The notes below the pieces were generated by a model. The model was not told the origin of the DNA, did no database searches, and was given only the letters and a program-made list of their open reading frames with translations. From VXNE01 sp965200505 (GTDB taxonomy: Bacteria > Pseudomonadota > Gammaproteobacteria > Pseudomonadales > Azotimanducaceae), in NCBI GenBank assembly GCA_965200505.1, contig OZ241343.1, forward strand, positions 2,790,001 to 2,854,000: DNA of 64,000 nucleotides. Reading direction: 5' to 3'. Positions 32,413 through 40,150 of the stretch are shown here, in pieces. Within the stretch, counting starts at the first letter, position 1. The number at the start of each line of letters is the position of its first letter. The position numbers and the translations under genes were made by a program.

Positions 32413-33731
32413 AGAGACGAACGTTGGGCGCCTTGGTGGGTTTGGCCGCGCTGCTGGCATCGCCAGTGTGCGCCCTTGAGAAGATCATCATCGACCAAGG
32501 CTACGACGACCAGACGCGCATCGCCGTCGTGCCCTTCACCGGCGGCGTGGCGGGCGACGACGACATCGCCGACATCATCGCCTTCGACCTCGCCCGCAGC
32601 GGCCAATTCGACCCGCTCGAGCCGGAAAACATGCTGTCGATGCCGAGCCACCCCGAGGACGTGTTGTTCCGCGACTGGCGCACCCTCAAGATGGAGTACG
32701 TCGTCATCGGGCGTCTCTGGCGCAACGATCAGGGCGACTTGACGGCCGCTTGGCATCTCTACGACGTGTTCAACGAGCGCGAACTCATCGCCGGGAACTT
32801 GACGGCGCCACCCGCCAAGCTGCGGGACGTGGCGCACCGCATCGCCGACGAAGTGTATGAGCGCATCACCGGCGTGCCGGGCGCCTTCTCGACCCGCATC
32901 GTCTATGTGCTCGCCACGGACGCCGGCACGGCGCAGGCGCGCTACCGCCTGAAGCTGGCCGATTCGGACGGCGCGCGGGCGCGCACTCTGTTCAACTCTG
33001 ACCAGCCCCTGCTCTCGGCCAGTTGGTCACCGGATGCGCGGCGCGTCGCCTATGTGTCGTTCGAGAGCGGCCGCCCAGCGATCATCGTGCAAGACGTGGT
33101 GACAGGCGCCCGCGAGCGGGTGGCCGAATACCGCGGCCTGAACGGCGCGCCGGTGTTCTCGCCGGACGGCCAACGCCTGGCGCTGGTGCTGTCGCGGGAC
33201 GGCAACCCGGAAATCTACGTGATGGATTTGGCCGGCGACCGCTCGTTGCGCCGCATCACCCGCTATCCGGGCGCCATCGACACCGAACCGAGTTGGTCGC
33301 CGGACGGCGAGAGCCTCATCTTCACTTCCGACCGCGGCGGCCGGCCGCAGATCTACCGCATCGAGCTTGCCAACTCGATGATCGAGCGCTTGACCTTCCA
33401 AGGCGACTACAACGCCCGCGCCCGCCTCCTGCCGGAGGGTCGGCACCTCATCTACGTGCATCGGCGGCGTGGCACCTACCACATCGCCTGGCAAGATCTC
33501 GAACGCGACGACGTGCGTGTGCTCACCGAAACCTCCCTCGACGAGTCCCCTTCCATCGCGCCAAACGGCATGATGCTGATATACGCGACTCAGAACGCGG
33601 GAAGGGGTATACTCGCCGTGGTCTCCATTGATGGTCGTGTGAAGTACTGGCTGCCGTCGGATGAAGGCGATGTGCGTGAGCCCGCATGGTCTCCGTACAT
33701 AGACGCGCTGTCCCCGTCGAGCGGGCTGTAG
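32409..33731 (+). CDS. tolB: Tol-Pal system periplasmic beta-propeller TolB
   Basis: A 440-residue periplasmic protein. A rare TTG start (32409) overlapping the tolA stop gives a signal peptide (LGALVGLAALLASPVCA). The mature protein has the TolB N-terminal domain and a six-bladed propeller with repeated blades such as SWSPDARRVAYVSFE, VFSPDGQRLALVLS and SWSPDGESLIFTS. It binds Pal and the TolA C-terminus. Confidence 0.95.
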   Translation: MKRRTLGALVGLAALLASPVCALEKIIIDQGYDDQTRIAVVPFTGGVAGDDDIADIIAFDLARSGQFDPLEPENMLSMPSHPEDVLFRDWRTLKMEYVVIGRLWRNDQGDLTAAWHLYDVFNERELIAGNLTAPPAKLRDVAHRIADEVYERITGVPGAFSTRIVYVLATDAGTAQARYRLKLADSDGARARTLFNSDQPLLSASWSPDARRVAYVSFESGRPAIIVQDVVTGARERVAEYRGLNGAPVFSPDGQRLALVLSRDGNPEIYVMDLAGDRSLRRITRYPGAIDTEPSWSPDGESLIFTSDRGGRPQIYRIELANSMIERLTFQGDYNARARLLPEGRHLIYVHRRRGTYHIAWQDLERDDVRVLTETSLDESPSIAPNGMMLIYATQNAGRGILAVVSIDGRVKYWLPSDEGDVREPAWSPYIDALSPSSGL

Positions 33732-33779
33732 CGCACAGCGAGTGCCCGGCAAGGGCGAGAGTAAGGCAGGAGAAGAGCA

Positions 33780-34331
33780 ATGACGCGAGTAAGGCAGCGG
33801 TCGTCCAAGCCGACATTCGGCATGATTGCGACGATCTTGGCCGGAGGCATCTTGGCCGGTTGCGCCGGTTGCGCCAGCCCTGAGGCGCCCGCGCCCATGG
33901 ACATTCCGGACGAACCCGACGAGCCGGCCCCCATCACGGCGGAGCCGGAACCGGCGCGCCCGACGGACGCGGACGGCGTGTGGCTCGACGAAAACGGCCG
34001 CCCCATCGCGCGCACCGTGTATTTCGACTTCGACCAAGCCGTGCTCAAGCCGCGTGATCTGCGGGTGCTTGAGCGCCACGCGGAGTTCCTGCGCGAGAAC
34101 CGCGACCGTTCCATGATGATCGAAGGGCACTGCGACGAGCGTGGCACCCGCGAGTACAACCTCGCCTTGGGCGAGCGTCGCGCCAACGCCGTGCAGGACT
34201 TCTTGACCAGCGCCGGTGTGCGTGGCTCGCAACTCGAAGCCATCAGCTACGGCGAGGAACGGCCGGTGGACGTGGGCCATGACGAGTCCGCTTGGTCCAA
34301 GAACCGGCGCGCCGAACTGATCTATCGATGA
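33780..34331 (+). CDS. pal: Peptidoglycan-associated lipoprotein Pal
   Basis: A 183-residue outer-membrane lipoprotein. The lipobox ILAGC places the lipidated Cys at residue 28. A Pro/Glu-rich spacer leads to an OmpA-like peptidoglycan-binding domain (VYFDFDQAVLKPRDL, IEGHCDERGTREYNLALGERR). It anchors the outer membrane and binds TolB. Confidence 0.95.
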   Translation: MTRVRQRSSKPTFGMIATILAGGILAGCAGCASPEAPAPMDIPDEPDEPAPITAEPEPARPTDADGVWLDENGRPIARTVYFDFDQAVLKPRDLRVLERHAEFLRENRDRSMMIEGHCDERGTREYNLALGERRANAVQDFLTSAGVRGSQLEAISYGEERPVDVGHDESAWSKNRRAELIYR

Positions 34332-34365
34332 TCCCACGCCCCCCGGGCGCGTACGCCGGCACCGG

Positions 34366-35193
34366 ATGAACGGGCCGCGTGTGGTTCGGGGGGGCGGCCC
34401 CCGCCGAGGGCCCCTTGCGCCGGCCGGGGTGAAACTGGCGTTGGCGGCCGCGCTGTCGGCTTTCGCCGCACCCATCGCTTGGGCCGCCGCGCCGGTGGAG
34501 GAATCCCGCCCCGCCGAACGCGCGGCAGCCCCCACGCCGGTTGCTCCTGCCGAGCAGCCGGCCGCGCAACCTTCGCAACTCGCGCAGCTATTCGGCTTGG
34601 TGCAGCGCCTCCAGCAGGAGGTGAACCAGCTACGTGGCCAGGTGGAAGACCAAGCGCATCGCTTGGAGCGGTTGGGCCGCGAACAGCAGGAGCGCTACCT
34701 GGACTTGGACCGCCGGTTGGCCGGCACTTCTCGCGCTCAAGAGACCCTTACGGCCCCGAGTGAAGCCGCGCCAGCTGGCACCGGGGGGGCCTTGGCAGGA
34801 ACACCCAGCGCCGCCCCCAACACCGAACAGGGTGCCTACCAAGCCGCCTACACGCTCCTCGACGGAGGCGAGTTCCAAGCCGCGGCGCAGGCGATGGAAC
34901 GCGTCATCGAGGACTATCCTAACGGCCAATACACGGCCAACGCCTTCTACTGGCTGGCGGAGCTGCATCGGCGCAACGGAGACTTGGAGAACGCCCGCCA
35001 AGCGCTGGTGCAGGTGATCACGCTCTATCCCGACCACGGCAAGATACCGGACGCCCTCTTCAAGGTGGGCGTGGTTTACGCGGAGTTGGACGACGCCGAG
35101 CGCGCGCGTGGCTACTTGGAGCAGGTGGTGCGCGAACACCCGACCACCACCGCGGCCAGCCTCGCCAAGGACTACTTGGCGGAACTGCCGTGA
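34366..35193 (+). CDS. cpoB: Tol-Pal accessory protein CpoB/YbgF
   Basis: A 275-residue periplasmic protein. A signal-like hydrophobic stretch (LALAAALSAFAAPIAWAA) follows an unusually long Gly/Arg/Pro-rich N-terminal lead of about 20 residues. Next comes a trimerising coiled coil (LFGLVQRLQQEVNQLRGQ onward). The C-terminal TPR domain (about residues 150-275) starts at AYQAAYTLLDGGEFQAA. It coordinates Tol-Pal with septal peptidoglycan synthesis. The true start might be a little downstream of ATG 34366. Confidence 0.92.
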   Translation: MNGPRVVRGGGPRRGPLAPAGVKLALAAALSAFAAPIAWAAAPVEESRPAERAAAPTPVAPAEQPAAQPSQLAQLFGLVQRLQQEVNQLRGQVEDQAHRLERLGREQQERYLDLDRRLAGTSRAQETLTAPSEAAPAGTGGALAGTPSAAPNTEQGAYQAAYTLLDGGEFQAAAQAMERVIEDYPNGQYTANAFYWLAELHRRNGDLENARQALVQVITLYPDHGKIPDALFKVGVVYAELDDAERARGYLEQVVREHPTTTAASLAKDYLAELP

Positions 35194-35209
35194 GCGGCGA
35201 CTGAAGGCA

Positions 35210-35285
35210 TGGTGGGCCGTCTGGGACTCGAACCCAGGGCCAACGGGTTAAAAGCCCGCTGCTCTACCAACTGAGCTAACGACCC
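35210..35285 (-). tRNA. tRNA-Lys (UUU anticodon)
   Basis: On the minus strand a 76-nucleotide cloverleaf with genome-encoded CCA. The acceptor stem GGGTCGT pairs with ACGGCCC (one G-U pair) and the discriminator is A. The D arm contains AGCTCAGTTGG. The anticodon loop CTTTTAA reads UUU, and the T arm has GGTTCGAGTCC. All stems pair, so it looks functional. Confidence 0.97.
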
Positions 35286-35302
35286 CTGAAGTGCGCGGGC
35301 GC

Positions 35303-35332
35303 ATTATATTCGCCCGCGTTCGCTGCGGCCAA
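35303..35332 (-). promoter_or_regulatory. Promoter of tRNA-Lys
   Basis: The minus strand has a perfect -10 TATAAT (35308-35303). A weak -35, TTGGCC (35332-35327), lies 18 bases upstream. The expected transcript start is about 10 bases before the tRNA 5' end. A GC-rich discriminator (GCGCCCGCG) follows the -10, as in stringently controlled stable-RNA promoters. Confidence 0.7.
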
Positions 35333-35406
35333 TTTGGCGCCGCCTTCAAGCCGGCTCGCAGGTCGCCAACCGCGGCGTGGTTGTCCTGAATGTGGAACGG
35401 GTTGGC

Positions 35407-35850
35407 CTAGCCTGCCGCAGCCGCCTCCGTCGTCTGGCAACAATCGGCGCTCGCTCGAACACGCGCTTGACGGCCCTCGTGCTCATCGAGCAGGTCGTCG
35501 GTGATCGTATAGACCTCCCAGCGCACGCCATCCGGCGTGGTGACCCAAACCTTGTCTTGCTCCGCATGGCAGCAAACCACGCCGTCCTCTTCGATCGTGG
35601 TCAAGCCGTTTGCCGCCAGCCGCCGCCGCTCGGCGTTCACTTTCGCCGTGCTTGAGACCTCCACGCCAAGGTGATTGAGCTTGTTCGCGCCATCGCTCTC
35701 CACCAACACCAGCTTCAGCGGCGGCTCGTCGATCTCGAAGTTGGCGTAGCCGGGGCGTACCTTGTGGGGTTCCGTGTCGAACAGCCGACTGTAGAACGCC
35801 AGCGCCTCCGCCAAATTGGGCACGTTGATCGCCAACTGCACTCGAGACAT
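35407..35850 (-). CDS. ArsI/CadI-type VOC-fold metalloenzyme
   Basis: A 147-residue glyoxalase-fold protein. ATG 35850 is chosen for the upstream GGAGCAGG and the family start MSRVQLAINV. Candidate Fe ligands are His in LNHLGVEV and Glu in WEVYTITDD. The vicinal Cys pair in GVVCCHAEQDKVWV is the thiol pair that binds trivalent organoarsenicals in ArsI C-As lyases. The reaction would be cleavage of the carbon-arsenic bond. No arsR, arsM or arsB lies nearby. It sits between tRNA-Lys and a decayed copy of it. Confidence 0.82.
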   Translation of the reverse strand: MSRVQLAINVPNLAEALAFYSRLFDTEPHKVRPGYANFEIDEPPLKLVLVESDGANKLNHLGVEVSSTAKVNAERRRLAANGLTTIEEDGVVCCHAEQDKVWVTTPDGVRWEVYTITDDLLDEHEGRQARVRASADCCQTTEAAAAG

Positions 35851-35942
35851 CACCCTGCTCCGGTTCAGCTTGATGGTCGCATTGGGCATCAGCAACCGGG
35901 CGAAGTCAACTGAGGACGCCCGATCTTGATGCGTTCCATCGC

Positions 35943-35992
35943 AGGGCCAACGGGCTAAAGGCCCGCTGCTCCATCAACTGAGCTAACGACCC
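35943..35992 (-). pseudogene. Decayed partial copy of tRNA-Lys
   Basis: About 50 bases match the 5' two thirds of tRNA-Lys (acceptor 5' strand, D arm, anticodon arm, variable loop) with four mismatches. The T arm and 3' acceptor strand are unrecognisable. The anticodon loop is CCTTTAG, losing the invariant U33. Homology continues upstream into the promoter, where the -10 has become TACAGC. The remaining bases between 35851 and 36085 hold no gene I can support. Confidence 0.8.
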
Positions 35993-36085
35993 CGAAGCGA
36001 TTGCAGAGCCAAGCTGTACTCGCCCGCGTTCGCCGCGGACAGTTTCGCGTACGGCTCAGCGCGGCAGCAGCACGTTCTGGACGCC

Positions 36086-36114
36086 TTGCACTGGCGACCC
36101 ATCCAGTCTATGTT
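36086..36114 (+). promoter_or_regulatory. Sigma70-like promoter of the methyltransferase gene
   Basis: TTGCAC (36086-36091), a 17-base spacer and TATGTT (36109-36114). The predicted transcript start, near 36121, lies upstream of all candidate start codons of the methyltransferase (36129, 36144, 36231). Confidence 0.55.
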
Positions 36115-36230
36115 CCTCGCTGTAATCTGTGCCGCCCACATCCATGGCCCAAACCAAGCTCCGCCGCCGAACGAAGTCCGCCCCGCCAAGCGCAGCCAGC
36201 CCAAGCGAGCGGCTGACTAACGGCGGGACG

Positions 36231-37232
36231 ATGGCCCGCGCCGGCGATCACGTCCGCGGCGCCGCGCACATCCACCTCGGCCGCGCCGAGGACCACTACG
36301 CCACTTGGCCCACGCCCACTTGCATCATCGCGGATGGCCCCTACGGCGTCGGCGGCTTCCCGGGCGATTGCCACACGCCGGCCTCCTTGGCGGACTGGTA
36401 CGCGCCCCACATCGCCGCATGGAGCCGATGCGCCACGCCGCAGACCACGCTGTGGCTGTGGAACACGGAGGTCGGTTGGGCCTCGATCCATCCGCTGCTG
36501 CTGGCGAACGGCTGGGAATACCGCTGCTGCCATGTGTGGGACAAGGGGCTTGGCCACGTGGCCGGCAACGCCAACACGCGCACGTTGCGGAAATATCCGG
36601 TGGTCACGGAGGTTTGCGTCCAGTATGTGAAGGCCGCGCAGTTCGTGGTGGCAGGCCAGCGGCTCTCGATGCAGCAATGGCTCCGCCACGAGTGGCGACG
36701 CACCGGCCTGCCGTTCCGAGCGGCCAACGATGCCTGCGGCGTCCGCAACGCGGCGACGCGCAAGTACCTGACGGCGGATCATCTCTGGTACTACCCGCCG
36801 GTGGAGATGTTCGAGAAGCTGGCGAACCATGCGAACGCACATGGCAACCCGGCGGGCCGTCCCTACTACAGCATCGACGGCAAAACGCCCTTGGCACCTG
36901 CTCGCTGGGCCAAGATGCGCGCCAAGTTCCATTGCGAGGTAGGCATCACCAACGTGTGGCGCACACCGCAAGTGAGTGGCGCCGAGCGCATCCAAGGACA
37001 CCGCAGCGACATGAAGTACAAGTTCGCGAGCCTGCACGGCAGCCAGAAGCCGCTGAAGTTCATCGACCGCATCATCCGCGCCTGCACGGACCCGGGCGAC
37101 GTGGTGTGGGAGCCGTTCGGCGGCCTCTGCCCCGGCGCGGTGGTCTGTCACCGGCTGGACCGGCAGTACCGCGCCGCGGAAGTCAACAGCGAGTTCCACC
37201 GCGCCGCGGTGGCGAGATTGGAAGCCGCATGA
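36231..37232 (+). CDS. Site-specific DNA methyltransferase, amino-group (N4/N6) type
   Basis: A 333-residue DNA methyltransferase. The catalytic motif is IIADGPYG (residues 33-39), a DGPY variant of DPPY. The SAM-binding motif EPFGGLCPGAVVCHRL is near the C-terminus (about 294). Catalytic before SAM motif means beta-type order, as in M.BglII-like enzymes. ATG 36231 is preferred because the preceding codons look non-coding; GTG 36129 and ATG 36144 are alternatives. Its stop overlaps the next gene's ATG by 4 bases. Target sequence unknown. Confidence 0.85.
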   Translation: MARAGDHVRGAAHIHLGRAEDHYATWPTPTCIIADGPYGVGGFPGDCHTPASLADWYAPHIAAWSRCATPQTTLWLWNTEVGWASIHPLLLANGWEYRCCHVWDKGLGHVAGNANTRTLRKYPVVTEVCVQYVKAAQFVVAGQRLSMQQWLRHEWRRTGLPFRAANDACGVRNAATRKYLTADHLWYYPPVEMFEKLANHANAHGNPAGRPYYSIDGKTPLAPARWAKMRAKFHCEVGITNVWRTPQVSGAERIQGHRSDMKYKFASLHGSQKPLKFIDRIIRACTDPGDVVWEPFGGLCPGAVVCHRLDRQYRAAEVNSEFHRAAVARLEAA

Positions 37233-38101
37233 CCGCCGACAACGACGACATTCAGGGCCGCGTCCGGGATGCCCTCGCCAGTCTGCCCATCCACTTCCGT
37301 ACCGAAACAAGGATTTCGGGAGTCAACGCGACGGATTTGCACACGCTCAACACGGTCCTCGGTGCCACGATCGAAGAGGAAGTGGTTCGAACCTTGAATC
37401 ACCTCCGACGTAGCTGGGATCCCGATGGCCGTCATGCGCTCTACAGCTTCGTTCGGCAAGCCCAGACCTTCCCCGACGTACTTCTGCGAAGGCCGGTGGA
37501 TGGGCGGATTCTGCTCGGCATCGAACTCAAGGGCTGGTATCTCTTGGCTAAGGAACGGGAACCCAGTTTGCGGTTTCGGGTAACCGAAGCGGCTTGCGCG
37601 GAACACGATTTGATCGTGGTGGTGCCTTGGGTGCTTGGCGATGTGATCAGCGGTTCGCCCGTTGTATTCGAGCCATTCGTGACGTCAGCCAAAGAAGCCG
37701 CGCGCCATCGCAATTGACACTGGCAGGAAGTCCGTACAACAAAGCTAGACACAACGATCCATGTCCCGGAGGGGATCTCCGTTTACCCGAGCAAATCCGA
37801 CCACATTTCGGACAAACCGGCGTCGGACGATGGGGGCAACTTCGGTCGTTTAGCGCGGACCGGGCTGATGAACAGATACATCGAACGGTTGGATGACCAG
37901 CTACTCTACGGCATCAAGACCGTGTTCTGGCGCGATTTTCTGCGAACCTTCCAAGAGAGCACAGCAGACGACGAGGCACACGAGGCACTGAGAAAGTTGA
38001 GAACCCGCGTCGAGCGAAGCGACGACAGGAGTTCCGCGGCAGTTGGCCCCACACTGGCGATCATCAACGAACTTGAGACGCTGTTGGGGGGTGACGCCTA
38101 G
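37229..38101 (+). pseudogene. Restriction-endonuclease-like gene interrupted by an in-frame TGA
   Basis: The frame starts at ATG 37229 (ATGA overlap with the methyltransferase) and encodes 162 residues to a TGA at 37715-37717. The same frame then stays open for another 127 residues with normal protein-like sequence (HWQEVRTTKLDTTIHVPEGI, LLYGIKTVFWRDFLRTFQES) to a TAG at 38099. A PD-(D/E)XK site is visible: TFPDVLL with Asp83 and GIELKGW with Glu99 and Lys101. It is probably the endonuclease partner of the methylase, with a TGG-to-TGA nonsense mutation or an assembly error. Codon 163 is flanked by RN and HWQ, consistent with a lost Trp. Confidence 0.75.
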
Positions 38102-38229
38102 TTGGGCACCCTGGCCGCCTCAGCGTGACCCGTAGGGCCGCTTGGCGCGGGGCACGGGTTTCGCTACCGTGGCGCACCATGAATCGGGGGCATGGTACGG
38201 CTCAACGGGCGCGGGACTGCTCTGATGGG

Positions 38230-39045
38230 ATGACACGGGCAACGGCGCTCGCACTGGTTTGCGCCCTCGCTGGTTGCGGTGCGCCGGAAGAGGCACCCGC
38301 TCGCAGCGCCCCGGCGCAGATGTTGCCGGCCGCTATCTCACCGGCTCGCGGCGCGGGGACGCCGGACAGTTGGCCGGCGTTGGCCATGGCGGCTGTTGCC
38401 GGGCTGTCCGGCGTTAGGGTTCATCGAGCTGAAGGCGCCTTGGTGCTGGAATTGGCGGCCGACCGCTTTGAGCCGAAGTTGCTCACCGCGCCGGGCCTCT
38501 CTGGGCGCGGGGCCCTTGACGATGGCATAGCCGTGGTGATTGGCAGTGGATTCGTCCACGAAATGCGCTCTTTGCGGCCCTTGGGACTCTTGCAGGTGGA
38601 TGGGGCCATCGCGTCCGCGGTGTCCATGCACGGCTACACGCGCATCGTCGGCTTCCGCGGCGGGGGCTTGGCGGCCATTGCGCGGGGGGATTACCACCGC
38701 GGGCTCTTCGAGTCTGCCTTGCAGGCGGGGCCGGGCGTCATCGAAGGGGGGCGTCTCGCCATCCGGCCGCGGGAACGCAACTTGCCGGCCTACTTCCGCG
38801 CCTTCGTCGGCGTCTGCGCCGGCGCGAGCCTGGCCGGCATCAGCACCGAGCCGATGCACCTCTACGACTTGGGCATGAATCTCTTGCAGTTGTTTGACAC
38901 CGCCGGGCTCGATTGCTCCGAAGTGGTCAACTTGGCCGGCGATCGGGAAGCGCTGCTCGGCATCCGCGGGGCGAACGCGACCTGCCTCATCGGCCATGCG
39001 GACACCGCCAAGGCGGCGCTCATCGGCTTTCGGGCGCTGCCTTAG
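38230..39045 (+). CDS. Lipoprotein with NAGPA-like (phosphodiester glycosidase) domain
   Basis: A 271-residue protein. Start at ATG 38230 gives a lipoprotein signal with lipobox CALAGC (Cys near residue 16). The mature domain shows NAGPA-like elements: GIAVVIGSGFVHEM, LGLLQVDGAI, ALQAGPGVIEGGRLAI. NAGPA-family enzymes cleave N-acetylglucosamine-phosphodiester linkages in glycans; the activity here is inferred. Its stop overlaps the stop of the convergent TRAP binding-protein gene by 4 bases. Confidence 0.65.
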   Translation: MTRATALALVCALAGCGAPEEAPARSAPAQMLPAAISPARGAGTPDSWPALAMAAVAGLSGVRVHRAEGALVLELAADRFEPKLLTAPGLSGRGALDDGIAVVIGSGFVHEMRSLRPLGLLQVDGAIASAVSMHGYTRIVGFRGGGLAAIARGDYHRGLFESALQAGPGVIEGGRLAIRPRERNLPAYFRAFVGVCAGASLAGISTEPMHLYDLGMNLLQLFDTAGLDCSEVVNLAGDREALLGIRGANATCLIGHADTAKAALIGFRALP

Positions 39046-40091
39046 CTGGCTCGATAGGGGCGGCCGGCGCGGTCCATCAGCGCGTTGTAGTCGCGCAGGA
39101 TCTTCACCACGCGGGCATTGCGCGGGCTTTCCTTGGCGATCTCGTCCCAAAACTTCCGCGCTTCCGCCTCCACCGTGGCCCACTCCGCGTCCGCTATGGA
39201 CGTGAGTTCGAGCTTCGTGCCCTCCACCCGCAGTTTCGCCTCGCCGCCCCAATACCAGTGCTGCCGGTAGTAGTGCGAGCTGTCCATGCAAAGCCGGAAC
39301 AGTTCCTGCAAATGGGCGGGCACCGCGTCCCACTTCTCGCTGTTGGCGAAGTACGAGCCGCACCACGCGCCGGAGATGTTGTTGGTGAGGAAGTAGTTGG
39401 TGACGTCGGCCCAGCCCACCGTGTAATCCTCGGTGATGCCAGACCAAGCCAAGCCGTCCAGTTCGCCGGTTTGCACCGCCACCTCCACATCTTCCCAAGG
39501 CAGCGTCACCGGCACCACGCCAAAGCGTGAGAGGAACCGCCCGGCGGTGGGAAAGGTGAAGATGCGCAGCCCCTTGAGATCGGCCAAGCGCCGAATCGGG
39601 GCCACCGTGTTGAAGTGGCACGGGTCCCAGGCGCCGGCGGAAAGCCAAGTGACGCCCTCGATTTCGCCGTATGCCTCGGCCCAGATTTCGTCCAGCCCCC
39701 ATTGATGGAAGAGCGCGGGCACGTCCAAGCTGTAGCGGCAGGCGAACGGGAAATAGCCGCCGAACACGGAAACATCCACCGGGGCGGCGATGGAGTCGTC
39801 ATCCGATTGCACGGCGTCGATGGTGCCGCGCTGCATGGCGCGGAACAGCTCGCCAGTAGGCACCAGCTGATCGGCAAAGAAGAGCTCGATCTCCATCTGC
39901 CCGTTCGCCACCTTGTTGAAGGAATCGATGGACGGCTTGATGACGTGTTCGGCCAGCGACGGGCCGGCATACGTTTGCAGCCGCCACCGGATCTTCGTCT
40001 TGGACTCGGCGTGAACGGCAGGTGCCCCCAGCACCGCTCCAGCTGTGCCGGCCGCGCCGGCCTGCTTAAGGAAGTTGCGTCGGGTGGCCAT
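39042..40091 (-). CDS. dctP: TRAP transporter solute-binding protein (DctP family)
   Basis: A 349-residue periplasmic binding protein. The N-terminus TRRNFLKQAGAAG is a twin-arginine export signal ending near AVHAES. The mature part has DctP-family features, including LADLKGLRIFTFPTAGRF with the conserved ligand-binding Arg and the ELDGLAW segment. The ligand may be a keto acid or carboxylate, but this cannot be told. It is the third gene of a codirectional DctQ-DctM-DctP set. Confidence 0.9.
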   Translation of the reverse strand: MATRRNFLKQAGAAGTAGAVLGAPAVHAESKTKIRWRLQTYAGPSLAEHVIKPSIDSFNKVANGQMEIELFFADQLVPTGELFRAMQRGTIDAVQSDDDSIAAPVDVSVFGGYFPFACRYSLDVPALFHQWGLDEIWAEAYGEIEGVTWLSAGAWDPCHFNTVAPIRRLADLKGLRIFTFPTAGRFLSRFGVVPVTLPWEDVEVAVQTGELDGLAWSGITEDYTVGWADVTNYFLTNNISGAWCGSYFANSEKWDAVPAHLQELFRLCMDSSHYYRQHWYWGGEAKLRVEGTKLELTSIADAEWATVEAEARKFWDEIAKESPRNARVVKILRDYNALMDRAGRPYRAS

Positions 40092-40150
40092 GGGGCAGCG
40101 TCTCCGGTGGATGGAATGGCGGCATCATAGCGGTTTCGCCGCCGGGTCTC

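Noticed and set aside
33608..33613. TATACT inside tolB as an internal promoter for pal
   Set aside because: No matching -35 at 16-18 bases upstream, and the position falls in conserved coding sequence.
35943..35992. A second functional tRNA-Lys
   Set aside because: T arm and 3' acceptor strand are missing, U33 is lost and the promoter is degraded.
35210..35992. An integrase-type genomic island bounded by tRNA att repeats
   Set aside because: The duplicated part is the 5' portion plus promoter rather than the 3' end, and no integrase is present.
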